From NCBI GenBank assembly GCA_023014335.1, contig JAECYW010000003.1, positions 4,092,001-4,156,000 on the forward strand: a stretch of 64,000 nt of DNA, read 5' to 3'. A model generated the notes under the pieces. It saw nothing but the letters and a program-made list of their open reading frames with translations, was not told the origin of the DNA and did not search any database. Each line of letters opens with the position of its first letter. Positions within the stretch are counted from its first letter, which is position 1. The position numbers were made by a program, and so were the translations under genes. This DNA is from Galerina marginata (taxonomy: Eukaryota; Basidiomycota; Agaricomycetes; Agaricales; Galerinaceae). Positions 1 to 12,001 of this stretch are shown one piece after another.

Positions 1-2040
1 TCACAATGATGCGTCATGAGTTCCTCCACTCCAATGATACTGCAGCGTTCGTGATACCGAATACATTGGCCTTCGCACTGAAACACCGACGTGGCCAGTT
101 CCAAGGGATCTACTAGGTCGTGCGGCGAAGATGCCGCCTCGGGCTGGTGGGCATTATCAGACAGGTCGGTCTTTTCCACACGAAGGATGTCCCTAAACTC
201 TTCGAGTTTTCTTTCCGAGAGGGAAGAGAGCAATGCAGGCAACATCTTCATCCCATCTCCGAAGTCCTCCGCGGTGACGACGACGTCCGTAGGAGCTTCG
301 ATCAACTGGGCGAATGGCTCAAGCTCGCAGATGTCGAGAGTTCGAGGTAAATACCTCCACTGAGACGGAACGAGCGACCGTTGGTACGTTTGGTATAGAT
401 CATGCACGATATTCCTTCGGGTATCCATTAGGGTGGCTCTCTCCGCCGCGATTCTCTCTTCCTGGAATTGCAGGATTTGCGGTTCCAAGATAGGCAGAAT
501 TCGTTTCCAAACTGATAACGAAGATGAAGTTGAGCTCTAGGAACGGCGACATAAGTAAGAATGGAGACTTACTACGATCTGTAAGCTGTATTGTTGAGCT
601 CAGTTCAGGCTCAAATTTAAGGCGTATAAAATCTCGTTCGTCGTAGCCCATCTCTCTGAGACGGTCGTAAATCCTGTGAAAGACATTAGATAAAGAAGTA
701 GGTCAGTCTTGGAGGACGGCGTACGCTTCCCGACGTCTTTCCACGAGAGTATCTTTGTTGGTTCGACGGTCTCGATCGTCCTTTTTAACCCATTGTTGGT
801 ATTGACGAGCAGACTACCAGAACGGAATAAGGAACGCTATGAAGAATAAGTCAAGTGAATATCAACTTACCGAATGAATCTCTTGCACAATATTTCCTTG
901 TTTCTGCTTAAACTCGTGCAGTTTAGTCTTCGCGTCCTGCTGCCCTATGACCACGTTTTGCTCCAGTGCAGCCACCTTCTGGAGCATCATCTCAACATCT
1001 TCTTTCCAGAAGAAGCGGCTATTACTCCGATTATTTGCCCATGGTCCGGCTAGAATAGAAAAACAAAGTGAGTTAATTATACAACGCACTATGCCAAAAC
1101 ACCAGGAAGAACTGAACGTACTTTCTGTATATGGGACGAGATCGAAAATAGTCTTGTCGAGAATCCGCAGGTCTTTCTTCAGCCTCGATTCCACAAAGAT
1201 ACTGTTCAAGATGGACGGAAATTGCAAAGAAATTAAAGATCGCCGAAGTAGAGGGAAGGCGGAGAGTTCATATGAAACTCACCCGCTTTTCTTGCATTTA
1301 AGACAAAGGCGTCTTCTCAGCATGAAATCTACAGCTTTGACCTGCTTCGCGCCGCAGTTCTTAAAGGCATGAGAATCAGTATGTCAGCTCAGCAGTTAAA
1401 GGAGACAATCACATACCTGACAGGCATTCCCAAAGACTAACGCTGCCCAACCCGGTTCTGTCATGTCGCTGGGCGGCTCCGGCGCACCACGACGTTCCCT
1501 TGCCGCTTTCCAGACAGTGATTGCGCCATGTGATGTTAAAGTCTCTCTGAACATCTTGCTCGTCCTCGCTACGTTGACGATGTCCATTGGATTGAGCCGC
1601 CTAAAAATCTAGAATAGAGAATAACGGAAAGATTCTTTAGACACAAAAATAGTCAGGAAAGCGGAACCCACACCTCGAATAACACGTCAAGAGGCATCGT
1701 GGGGAGGAGACTCAAGTTCTTCTCCTGACGATTCTTGTGCTTTAAGGGCAATTTAGCTTTCGCCGAGGAAGTTGTCTTTGTCCGTTTCGTTGCCGGGGCT
1801 TTCGTCCTGGCTGTCTTTTTATCATTACCTAGGAACAATTCACGCGTTAGAAGAAGAGAAAACCACACAAAAATACAAGTATTCACCATAATCATCGTCC
1901 TCGTCAGAGGAATTAACTTCCACTGCTTTGCTGTCGGAAGCCGTGCCTGCATCTTCGAGGAAGTCATCCCCATCCTCTTCCTCGACGGCCCTTCGTTGAA
2001 GTTGTGGTTTGGCACGAGCTCTCGAGGACCTTGAAGCCAT
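1..2040 (-). CDS. F-box protein (3' end outside window)
   Basis: This is a multi-exon gene read right to left. The chosen start is the ATG at 2040, which begins M-A-S-R-S-S-R-A-R and leads into an acidic, serine-rich stretch. A GT..AG intron (about 1830-1890) follows, then a K/R-rich linker. The F-box runs from L-S-L-L-P-T-M-P-L-D-V-L-F-E across a second intron to I-F-R-R-L-N-P-M-D-I-V-N-V-A-R-T-S. The conserved continuation includes V-W-K-A-A-R and P-G-W-A-A-L-V-F, and then a C-x2-C-type segment ending in R-R-R-L-C-L-K-C-K. Later exons are helical and charged and remain open to the window edge. F-box proteins act as substrate receptors of SCF ubiquitin ligases; the long C-terminal part has no recognised repeat. 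The domain call is firm; the exact exon limits are by eye. Confidence 0.75.
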
Positions 2041-2529
2041 GCTGTTTGGCAAAGCGAGAACTGGGGAATGTAACTTGGAGGTAACCGTCGAGGTGCATCT
2101 TTATTCACAATGAATCTGACTCATCGACGTGGAGTGTTGAGATCTGAGAGGCGCTGACATGACAGGAGAAACGTGAAGCAGCTAAATAAATTCCAAACTT
2201 ATCATTCCCACGAGCTCTGGAATGTACCATCATCTACCATCATCGTTTGCTCAACGTTCAACTTCAAGTTCACCAGAATGGCACCAAGGGCCAGAACAAG
2301 CCTTGCAAAATGATAAAATCTATGCTTTAAGTATGAGATCAAGAAGATTTACCGGTATGACCCATCGCTGAACACCTGGTGAGTCGTGACATCGGGCGCT
2401 GATGGAGATAACACTGATTTAGCCTGAAATAACTTGCCAGATAACAACGTACTTCGGAGAAAAAGGCAGAAAGAAACAGGTCTGCTTCGAGAAACAGCAA
2501 CTAAAGGCCGCCTCGTCGACACACAGTTG

Positions 2530-4780
2530 ATGCTCGGGATGAATATCACTGATAATATCCTCGTATCCGCGAAGCCAGAACATCTTTGGCTTGTCCTTGC
2601 TGGAATTATTGTCCTCTTTTTCATGCATCGCAGCACGCGGGTCGATCCATTGCAAGAGATCCCTGGTCCGTGGTTGGCGAAACATACATCGTTCTTGCTC
2701 GCATACCACGCTCGGACGGGGAAGAGGTATCTATACATTGATCACCTTCACAAAGTATACTCGTTCCTACTCCCGAGAATCGCCACCAATGGTCTCAAAT
2801 TTATGTTTTATTTTATTAGATATATGGCCCTTTCGTGCGCATCACACCATCCCAAATCTCTTGCGCACAACCCGCCGCCCTCCCAATTATCTACGCCCAT
2901 GGCGCTTCGTCTCTCCCCAAAACATCCTTCTACCGTGCTTTCTATTTCAATGGTGCAGCGTCGCTGTTCAGCACCCAGGACCGCGTCAGCCACGCATCTA
3001 AACGCCGCGTCCTTGCGCACCCGTTGAGCTATGCATCGGTTAAGCAGTACGAAGGGTGGATTAGGACGAGAGTGGCCAAAATGGTCGTCAAGCTGGATCA
3101 GAAAGCCCAAGCAGGTGATCGTCTTGGGGTTGGTGCCGCTACAGCTGAGAAATCTTCGGGTAAAGTCGTCCCAGGAGATCGGGCAGCCTCGGATTCAGAG
3201 GTAGATGTGCGCATGTGGATCAACTGCCTCACGTTCGACGTTATTTCTGATCTGGCATTTGGTGAGCCTCTTGGGGTGCTCGATCGCGGTTCGGATGTGC
3301 TCGCTGGAGGTGAGGACGAGGCGCCTGGCATCGCAGCGATGATCGAATCCAGAGGGCGATCAGCCGCCTTTCTCGGACTCTTTCCCTACCTGTTACCTGG
3401 TTCGATCTTGGCACCGCTGGCGAGGTGGGTCCCAGACGCGAACGTGCAGCGTGCTTTCCAAGCTACCGATGTACGTCTTTCTCTTATAAATATATATATT
3501 TCAATTTCTAACATACGGTTTACTACTTGTAAACTTTTGAAGACCGTATCGGAGATCGCCCAGCGTTGCGTCAAGCGCAGACTTCAATCAAGTGCTCCTG
3601 TTGCTCGTCGCGGTGACCTCCTTGATTGGCTTGTGGACGATATACGAACGAGACAATCTCAGTTTCCAGATGGATTGAGTGCTCAAACTAAAGACACTGC
3701 CGAAGCAGAAGTTGGCACGGATGCCATGCTGCTTTTGTGGGTGCCACGTTTTCATCCCTCCTTCATGCCTCTTCCTAATTTCTCGGATACTGATCTGACT
3801 TATCGATGTTCCAGCACGACAGGCGCAGACACTACGGCGGACAGTATAACCGCAATTATCTTCTGGGTGTACTCTACACCTCGTGTCCTAAACAAGCTGC
3901 GCAATGAGGTCAGAAAGGCGTTTTCTACGGCCTTCAACGTCGAGTCCAAAGACGAGAAGGAAAAGAAACCAGCAGACCTTTTATCATGGATCCCTTCGCA
4001 TGACCAGGTACGCCTCCATTTTTTACTTGTTTCAAATGTTTACCTTTCATTCTTAATTCTAAATAACTTCTACGCTACTTTGTTTGTGTTCGAACGAATT
4101 GAAGCTCAAGGACCTCAAATATCTCAACGCGACCATTGACGAGGGCTTGCGCATCTTCGCCACCAACGCTTTTGGCTTGCCCAGAGTTGTTCCCGACGGC
4201 ATGTGTGTGAGCATAGAGGGCACAACATTTTACGCCGGTGTACGTCCACTTCCATCTCCTTCAATTATTTTAAATTTAACACAATCATACCTTGCTGATA
4301 TTGAGCTTGCGGTGGTTGTTGTAGACGGAATTATCCAGCCCAGCATACACAATTCAACACGATCCTGCGATCTGGGGTGCGGACGCTGATACTTTCAGGC
4401 CTGAACGCTGGCTTGAGCCCGGGTCGTCTCAGCTGAAGAAATACCTCCTCACTTTCGGGACCGGCCCTCGCATGTGTATCGGGAAGAAGTGCGTTCAAAT
4501 CCATTCTTGCTGTCTCTCGTTATTAATATTCAATTTACCCTGCTCGCTCCTCCTTCAATTGGTCGCACTTATTTTATTTTAATTGGGATGAATCAACTGT
4601 ATTTTATTGGCATTGGCGTTGACATTTATCACCAGCTTGGCAGCCTTGCAGATGCAAATCCTCGTTGCGACCTTTGTGATGCGGTATGATTTGGTGTTGA
4701 GGAACGAGGAGTTGAGAAGCGTAGAGGGGTTTATGCATAAGCCGGTGGACTTGTGGGCTAAGGTTAGACTAAGCGGATGA
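2530..4780 (+). CDS. Cytochrome P450 monooxygenase
   Basis: Seven exons: 2530-2754, 2820-3470, 3543-3736, 3815-4007, 4105-4239, 4325-4488 and 4636-4780. All introns are GT..AG and restore the frame. The product has one N-terminal membrane helix (W-L-V-L-A-G-I-I-V-L-F-F), then the proline hinge I-P-G-P-W. The I-helix motif is T-G-A-D-T-T, the K-helix ExxR is E-G-L-R, the PERW-like segment is F-R-P-E-R-W, and the heme loop is F-G-T-G-P-R-M-C-I-G, with the ligand cysteine present and split by the last intron. It is therefore an ER-anchored, heme-thiolate enzyme needing a P450 reductase. The general style resembles fungal pisatin-demethylase or benzoate-hydroxylase-like CYPs, but the family and substrate cannot be assigned by eye. 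ATG 2539 is an alternative start. The reading frame appears intact. Confidence 0.88.
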
Positions 4781-5327
4781 GAGCAAAAGGTATTTTTCAT
4801 TGAAATGGACATTAACTGCGTGGGACTCCTCAAGGCTCCTTAACACTTTGAACTACTCCATTTCTCACAAAACAGTCGCACAGACAGCAAGTCAGTGGCG
4901 TTTCGAACTGTGAAGCTTGGGGTATACCGTGTCCGTATTTGTCACTCTCTCAAGAAGCAATTGGTCATGACCATAGTACGAATCCCCCATGAAAGCACCT
5001 GGAAAATTGAGTGCATATCCGTCATGACTGCCCTAAAGTGTGAGCGTAAACGGTTAATAGTGGATGAGAATCGGCGCTGGTCGAAGCCCTCTCCGTCCTG
5101 TCAATAAATAGAACATGACTAATTTATTCGTCGATGATTAAATATGGCGGCCACCCCGATAAGCAAGGGAACAAGGGTAAGTAAAACTAGGCATAAATAT
5201 TGCTACTCTACTTATGTGACACGTCGATTCAGAGAACCAGCTTTACGAAACGTCAATGAGCAAAGGAAGTGGAAAATTAGAAGCGGTAACGTTAGGAGAT
5301 GGAAGACGTCATAATCAACCTTCCAGT
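4781..5327. other. Intergenic gap between convergent genes
   Basis: No convincing coding frame, repeat or RNA gene is seen between the P450 and the CCC1-like gene. The short frames here lack family signatures and splice context. The stretch must contain the 3' ends of both convergent transcripts. Confidence 0.5.
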
Positions 5328-6413
5328 CTAGTGGTCAACTCCTCCCACAGCCCGAGCTATTCCAAAGGCAGACGCCGCTGCAAGACCACCAACCATGAGC
5401 GTGCTGACCGCACCCCAGACATAACCTGCAGGATTCCGCGCTGCTCCTGTTACACGGGCTTTGGCGGCTCCAAATACAAGCAGTATGATGCCAGTAATGA
5501 CAGATGAATATATGAGAGCAATATGCGCTTTCGGGATCGCAAAGTAGGGTATTAGAGGAATGATGCCGCCGAGGAGATATCCAAAGCCTATGGTGAAGGC
5601 AGAGACATACATGCGTTGATTCGGTATTTCCTCTGCAATTGAAATCAGAAAAATATCGAGAAAATAGGAGCATCAAACGTACCTAATCCTTGACCGAACT
5701 TGAGGAGGAAAGTCGTCAAGCCAACCTCTTTAGTAGACTGCCTTTTGGTACTTTCGAGATCTGCGCGTCTATCAGCAAGTCCAGCAGAGCCTGTTCCGCC
5801 ATCCTCGACTTCAAGTAGACGTTTGGCAACGGCGTGAGATGTATTGTTGTCGACGCCTACGGGACCGAGCACTTCTGAGACCTCCCGTTCCATTTCGCCT
5901 GCGCAACTATTGTGAACGCGCTCGGCAGTTTTGTGGCGTAGGTAGCGGTAGTGGTCGCGCTCTGCTTGAGATGCGAGGAACCCGCCGATCCCCATTGAAA
6001 TGGCGCCAGCAATAAGCTCTGCAATTCCACCGAGAACGACAAGCTTTGATTGTCCAAGAGACGAAAGGCCTGCTGTGAGTGCGAAAGGAACGGTCAGGCC
6101 GTCTGAAAGACCAATAATACTAGAAGTTTGCAGAGTAAGAATGAGACGCATTGTTGTCATTAAATAGCTCCAGGACTTACACGTCACGGACGACGTCAGG
6201 GTTAACCAAGCTACGCTCGTTGTGAGTAAGCTCCTTGCAACATACTTCGTCTGAGCGTTCACGCCTAAGGCATTCTGTAGCGGCGGTCGGTGGTCTACCA
6301 TTTTCAGGGGCGGTAATTGGCCACACCGAATTTTTCTCGGCCATGGTAGAGGTATCACGTCGTAGAGGTAAAGGAACAGAAGGCGCTGTAAATTCTGTGG
6401 AAGGAGAAGACAT
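5328..6413 (-). CDS. CCC1: CCC1/VIT1-type vacuolar iron/manganese transporter
   Basis: Three exons, 6413-6181, 6119-5683 and 5632-5328, encode about 324 residues. Splicing restores R-D-V-I-I-G-L-S-D-G-L-T-V-P-F, the family signature of the first membrane helix. A second conserved helix follows, G-G-I-A-E-L-I-A-G-A-I-S-M-G, then the cytosolic metal-binding loop (E-R-D-H-Y-R and E-x3-E-V motifs). The last three helices start at F-G-Y-L-L-G-G-I-I-P-L-I-P-Y-F and end A-F-G-I-A-R-A-V-G-G. The family moves Fe2+/Mn2+ into the vacuole for storage and detoxification. The N-terminus (about 75 residues) is hydrophilic. The upstream region carries several CCAAT boxes, see 6488-6680. The frame is intact and the assignment confident. 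Confidence 0.92.
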
Positions 6414-6487
6414 TGGGAATAGGGACTGAAGGCGTAGCGTATTGAGTATTTATGCAAATGTTCGGTGGGGGATAGTTATTTATAGGT

Positions 6488-6680
6488 AGCCAATCAGAGA
6501 AGATCCATTACACTTAGCCAATCAACCTGTCTCTAACATGAGGCGATCTTGTATGGAATATTGCCTCACCTTGAAATCAAGGCAGGGATTGGAGAGATAA
6601 CATTCGGTTGTGTTCGATGTGACATGGTCGCTATTAATAACTGGCCAATCAGAACAAGTCCATTACTTCATGACCCAATC
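6488..6680 (-). promoter_or_regulatory. Duplicated CCAAT-box promoter cassette upstream of CCC1-like gene
   Basis: Four CCAAT pentamers lie on the + strand at 6490, 6518, 6645 and 6675, upstream of the minus-strand iron transporter. They form two similar units of about 40 bp: each reads GCCAATCAGA, then AAG..CCATTAC, then a second CCAATC. A GATA-type site (GAGATAAC) lies between them near 6593. In ascomycete fungi the CCAAT-binding complex with HapX, and GATA repressors, control vacuolar iron storage genes. The same control here is inference. Confidence 0.5.
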
Positions 6681-7670
6681 GCCGTGATAATGTGTCCAAG
6701 AGGGGCCAGCTTCGAGGTACAGGTTCCGTCACGGAGCTTTTGGTCGACAGCAAGTGGCTCGAAGTTCACTAAGCGGAAGGCCGAGGAATTCGCGGTGCAG
6801 CCACACGGCCGAGTAACCTAACCAAGATCTAACGGCTTTTCCGGGGCGGCAAAGTCTCTTCTGATTTCATCACGCGAGAAGGACCCAAGCTTTACTACAT
6901 TACTTGACTTTGATCTTACCCACTTTGGATCGGGAGTTGGGAGGCAGAGACCGAACATTGCCCTACCCAAAATGGCTGTAGTAAACGCAACTTCCGATTT
7001 TGGATGTTCCCAGTGCGCCACACCGGATTTTACTTCCGTTTTTACCCCATGGGTACAGCCGGTGTTTTCGGTTTATTTTTAGCATCAGGATGAGCCACAA
7101 AACCATTGCCGCACTTCTCAGTGGTCCTTTTGGTACACTTATATTGTAAAACAGTGCAACATGTTAGATTATTTAAATAAAGCTCCACCAAATGCTACAA
7201 CTCGTTGGTGGGCGAAGATTTTTGACTTCTGGCAGAATGTCTGCGCAAAGCAGAAATTGCATCGTACCTGAGATTGCTCGAGTTTTTTCCATTTTTTAAA
7301 TTCAGAAGTTACGTAGGGTCTGATCATACCAGGACTTTATACGGACAGAAAGAAGTGGAGAGCACTGCAGAACAGTATTAACGCTTGAGTACTTGAGTGA
7401 CGGATAGCCGTATGCGTGCGCGTGATGCATTGATGTCTTAGTCGTCACGTCAGTGCGTTGTCGACCTGATCCTCTAGTGAGTGTCCCTCTCCCTCTTTCA
7501 ACAAACTCGAGAAAATCACCATACTTTTCAGCTAACACCAATCATCTTGCTTCTTTTCCACTCCATGGATGTAGTGCGTATTCCTGTGCATTCGGGATGA
7601 TTCATCATTTTGACTTTGTCGAAAGTTATCAGATGATCTCCTCTGGGAGATCTTTCTACTCAATGCAGAC
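6681..7670. other. Intergenic gap
   Basis: About 1 kb with no recognised gene. Short open frames on both strands show no family similarity and overlap one another. It separates the CCC1 promoter region from the decayed F-box/LRR-like gene. Confidence 0.4.
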
Positions 7671-9275
7671 ATGGACGCTGACGGCAACAATGAAGTCCGG
7701 TACATCACTTTCGAAAATTACGACCGCCCAGATATTAGGTCGTGTGCTTTGCCTACCACCATGTATAGCTCGCAGGTTTGCCGGCGCTGATAAAACTTTC
7801 TTCTGGGATCGTCCTTTCTGTGGGGCCGGGTCGTCGACCTAGAGCTTCTATTCATCGCAAACGAGAGCTGGAGAGCAGAAATTCTTTGCAGGACTGGTCA
7901 AGCCTTGCTCCACGTGAAGGGGCGGGTCGACTCGATCAAGCGATTGCAGGACCAACAGCGAGCAGTCTTCTCCTTTCTCGTCTGCGAATGGTCCAGGATC
8001 CAGAAATTTGACATAAGAATTGGTCTCTCCGAGGAATACTGGCCTTCAGGAACCCGTGTATTCTGGGAGCTCTTCCAGCACCCTGCTGAGCACCTCGAAT
8101 TGTTCCATTTGTCGGTGCAACTTAGCCCCAGGCTGATGAATCTCCTTGATAACGAAAAATGTCTCACTACAAGACTTCTATCAGATCACGCGCCTTCCTT
8201 GCGGAATTTTTTTTGCACCAATTTGTGGTTCAATGCTCCGCAGATGGTGATATTTAGCGGCAAAATTCATACCATAGCCATCGACCACTCGGCAGGGTAA
8301 ACTTTACGCCTGCCGTTTTCCTTCTCCGTTCATGAATTTCTCACTGGATTGGCTGAAACACCATGTCTCGAGAGGCTGAGGCTCCATCAAGCGTTGAAGC
8401 GCTCCCTGAGCACGGGAATGAATAGCAAGCCCATACCACAAGTCAGTCTACCATTTCTCAAAGAACTTTGTATATCAGAGTCCCCAATTCAGTCGTGGGC
8501 CAAGCTTTTACAATATATAACACCTGGTGATCAGTTGCGCCGCTTTCAGATAGGCGGATGTTATGCTGATCTGGAAACCCCTATCGAAGAAGAAACCACG
8601 TTCGCCTTGCCCGAGCTCTTTTCGACCTATGCCCAGGCTTGCTTTTCATGCTATCACCCACCTGTAATCCTTATGGATATTGGCAGTGACTCCTTCCGGA
8701 TTTACGAACTTGACTCTGACTACTCACGGAATCGCCTCTACCCTAGTAGTAAACTTGGCATCCGTGTTTCAAGCTGGCGTAACTATGCCAGCAATAATAG
8801 CAACTACCTCATGGCCTTTTTACCTTGGTTTGCTCCCGCTGTTATCCATCTGTACATACGAAAAGCCGGGCTCGGTCCTACTTTGCAAAGTGTTGCCGGT
8901 TTTCCCAGTTTCCCGATTCTCGCCTCGTTCTTCACATCAGTGACCACTGTCCGTTTAGACATGGCAAGCTTGGACGCATTCACATCAACCACAACCCCAG
9001 GTGATAGTGATTGTGTCCTGCCGCTGGGATTCCCTAGTCTTCAACGACTAGAGCTCATGGAACGATTCTGTCACTTGCAAGTGGCGGAGTACCAGCAAGT
9101 CATCGCCGATTTCCTAAGCCAGAGAAAGCGTGCAGGAAAGCCGGTTGCAGTCCTGGATTTCTCATTCAACAATCCAGACCCGCAGCAGAAGGTTCTGTTA
9201 TCCCTCAAATGGCTGGACGGATTTACTGGGCTCAGAATATTGTGGAGGTCCTCTAAGGAGACTACAAAGGAGTAG
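7671..9275 (+). pseudogene. Decayed F-box/LRR-like gene
   Basis: From ATG 7671 one frame gives M-D-A-D-G-N-N-E-V and a degenerate F-box-like stretch (D-R-P-D-I-R-S-C-A-L), then TGA TAA at 7788-7793. The same frame reopens (D-L-E-L-L-F-I-A-N-E-S-W) and runs through leucine-rich text such as W-E-L-F-Q-H-P-A-E-H-L-E-L-F-H to a TAA at 8298. It then continues without a shift as L-R-L-P-F-S-F-S-V-H-E-F-L, A-E-T-P-C-L-E-R-L-R-L, to the stop at 9275. The layout matches the F-box plus irregular-LRR proteins common in agarics. No intron that removes both stop sites in phase was found, so I call it a pseudogene. Unusual splicing remains possible. Confidence 0.5.
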
Positions 9276-9425
9276 GCGAACGTTTCCTCTTGTGGAAGTC
9301 TGAACTACTTACATTGTGTCATAAAGCAAGTTACGTTTACAAGAGTAAGATGCTCGTGACGATTTCTGCACCTCAGGGCCTGGGTTGCACCACCTCGGGC
9401 TGATATTAGCGTCAGAGGAAGATAC

Positions 9426-9475
9426 TGCTGATACCCAAACAGTCAAGCTTTAATCACGATTTTGATTTTACGTAG
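9426..9475 (-). repeat. Fragment of TRL1 3' flank
   Basis: In reverse complement this stretch matches 21205-21245 (common core AATCAAAATCGTGATT, then AAGCTTGA and TGTTTGGGT). The next part of the same flank resumes only at about 10790, so foreign sequence lies between. Confidence 0.45.
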
Positions 9476-9656
9476 AGCGTTCCACCGTCTAACATTAAGT
9501 AATTTGTTTTGAGATCACGAGTACACGCCCTTTCGCACGTGCACGTTGAACCTTTGATCCCATCTTCCGTCAGTCCTTATCGCAACTTGTAAGCGCCGGT
9601 TGTATTCTCCTTCAATTCCAACGCAACCTTGAACCTACTATAAAGCCAAAGTGTCA

Positions 9657-10575
9657 TGAATCAAGATGGAAGATCAGATGGGCCGTCCACGCCGGACTCG
9701 GTTTACAAAGGTGCATCATCTATTGGAATTTTTAAAAACCCGATCGCCAATTCCTGATACTATGATAAATCGATACCGTCGGTTGTCTATGCCAGGAGGA
9801 ACACTACTTTTAACTCTTTGTCATTCCTTCAAAATCGACGAACTGCCTGCATTCTATAAACATGCAATCATCCCTTTCCCGCATACATACCAGGTATACA
9901 TCGGTTTAACCTCTTGGTTTGCCGCTGTCCAATTGAACCCATCTAGGATGCAAAATCGGCAGCCCGTCAGGCGTTTTCGGGCTATTTTAGCACCCAAGCC
10001 TCACCCATCGTCCTCAAATGTGCGACCCGAAGAAAGGACGGAAGTGTTGTCTGGGCTTCTATAAACCCCAATGAATGGAGCTCTGTCATCCGGCCTGATG
10101 ACGGGGAAATTGGCATCTTCGTTGTGGATCACCTTCATGCTCCTTATCTGGCTTCATCCGTCTCTTCTGAGGAAGCGGGTGTTCAAAAGGTGGCCTCTGA
10201 GAATTCCCACTTGATTCAGCATCATTGCTTACCCTACGTTACGATCTTAGGCTGCGCAGAAAATGATCAGACTGCAGATCAGCCTCACGGGGGGTAAAAC
10301 AGAATCGAGCATGATTGGTGCTCCAGCCACTCTCTCAGTGAGTCTGAAAGTCTAGTACCATCTGCTACAGAACTTGCACGACTGACTACTATTATTGCCT
10401 TGTGTAAACATAGGAGTTGAAAGAATTGGTAGGAAAAATCAATCCCCTGTTGAAAGGTGGCCTTACCTTCATTCAATTTTTTTGCAATGGCGAATGGATA
10501 GATATACACGATTCGGGTTATGCTTCTATCATTTCAACAGCGGAGGCTCCAATTGAAATATTAGCTTCTTACTGA
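9657..10575 (+). pseudogene. Unrecognised decayed coding region
   Basis: A frame starting M-N-Q-D-G-R-S-D-G-P at 9657 stops after about 34 codons, but protein-like text returns downstream. Around 10030-10290 there is D-G-S-V-V-W-A-S-I-N-P-N-E-W-S-S-V-I and G-I-F-V-V-D-H-L-H-A-P-Y. At about 10412-10575, in another frame, there is E-L-K-E-L-V-G-K-I-N-P-L-L-K-G-G and F-F-C-N-G-E-W-I-D-I-H, ending in TGA. Several stops and frame changes intervene. I do not recognise the family. It lies inside the interval that interrupts the TRL1 flank repeat. Confidence 0.3.
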
Positions 10576-10789
10576 TTGAGATACAAAGTGTACTAGTAGT
10601 ACTCGTCTTTATTACTAGAGCGAAGCATAACTTTAATTACGACGATCGCACAATTTTGGACCTTCAATTGGACAATTTTTGCTCTCAACTTTGAACGAGG
10701 TGGTTAGCAACCAGCTTTTCACAAATCTTCAGAAAAGTCCAAGGAAAGGGGGGGAGTATATCAAACGACACTGGAAGATCATTAGCCGG

Positions 10790-11370
10790 TGGATGACTGT
10801 GGTTTATCTGGTGGGAACCAAAAGCAGAGCAGACAAGAATGGAATTCAACTTGTACAGGAGGAACAAGAATGTTTAACCTATACCGTATATAATATGTCT
10901 GGGTTTGGGGTAGACACCTCATTCCGAGTCGTATAAGTTAAACTCCAGTAACCTCCCGGGCTAATATAAGGTCAGATTACCTGTAGCCTGTTATCGTACA
11001 CTTAGACTCATATTGTGTCTGAATCAAGAGCTCATAGATACACGAGAGAGAAATGTTGGGTCGAAGTCTGAAAAATATGTTCAAGTTCAAGGGCCCAAGC
11101 TAGAATCATGACCGATGCATGACCAGCCGTAGAATTAAATGAGGGAGGGGAGGAGAGCCTCGATTCTCCAGCTAGTGGCCCGTCTCGAGTTTAAAGTAAA
11201 GCCTCACGCCCGCCTGAGCGCTAGGTCCTGAACAACGGTTACAGTACAATTAAAGCCTCGCCTGCTTCTGATCCAACAGAGAAATTCGAAAAGGATCATT
11301 GCATCTTGTTTTCTGTGGGACAACGATATCGATATCGATGCCGGTATATGTGAGTTATAATCACATAACA
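10790..11370 (-). repeat. TRL1 3'-flank repeat, inverted copy
   Basis: Read on the minus strand, 10890-11110 matches 17790-18010, with GGGCCC, AGACTTCGACCCAACATTTCTCTC-like and TCTGAATTGTATAAG-like landmarks in the same order. 10790-10890 matches the segment near 21172 (CCCACCAGATAAAC). 11310-11370 continues the flank until it is split by the hAT-like element. It is the 3' side of the truncated TRL1 copy at 12380-13090. Confidence 0.5.
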
Positions 11371-11378
11371 TTCTAATT

Positions 11379-11993
11379 TAGGGACTGTCATGGATAGATC
11401 CGGTTCTATCCGCGATCCGAGCCGTGGGTATTTGATAACCACGGATCGGATCGCGGATCAACCACGGATATCCGTGAACCTCACCGTTTCCTGCATTGCT
11501 GATGTGACTCCAACGTCGACTGGACGTCGGTTGCCCAATTTTTGTTCGTTTTTTCTGAAAAAATATGCGTTAGAAAGCTGTAGTTTAGTAGACTTCATTT
11601 CTGCTACTTTCAAAGAAAATAAGTGCTTCATAATGTGTCAGTATAGTCAAAAAGTATCTAAGACCCACAAAGAGTGAGATTTCGTATTTTTAGCCTCAGA
11701 AAATAATGAAGCAAGTAAGTAGATAAAAATATATACATGCAATTACATTCCAGACTATTGTACCTTTCATTTACAAAAAAAATAAAGGGAATCGGTGCAG
11801 AATTGAGCGCAGGACAGGTATTTCGCTTCGCAAGCAAATGTTGAATCCCCTGGATTGATTGGATAACCGTGGGTACCGTGGATAAAAATATCCGTGGTTA
11901 TCAATAAAATAACCACGGATACATATCCGTGGGTAACCGGTTACTCACGGCCGCGGTTATTATCCGGTTATTGCCGATCCATGACAGTCCCTA
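11379..11993. mobile_element. Nonautonomous hAT-like element (MITE), 615 bp
   Basis: The ends are perfect 17-bp inverted repeats, TAGGGACTGTCATGGAT at 11379 and its complement ending at 11993. They are flanked by an exact 8-bp direct repeat TTCTAATT (11371-11378 and 11994-12001), the target duplication size of hAT elements. Just inside both ends are many copies of ATCCGTGG or its complement, the clustered subterminal repeats expected for hAT transposase binding. The interior is AT-rich with no transposase frame, so it would depend on an enzyme encoded elsewhere. It sits inside the 3' flank of the truncated TRL1 copy, so it inserted after that duplication. Confidence 0.82.
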
Positions 11994-12001
11994 TTCTAAT
12001 T

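Noticed and set aside
11390..11677. 95-codon frame inside the hAT-like element
   Set aside because: No transposase similarity; composed partly of the subterminal repeats.
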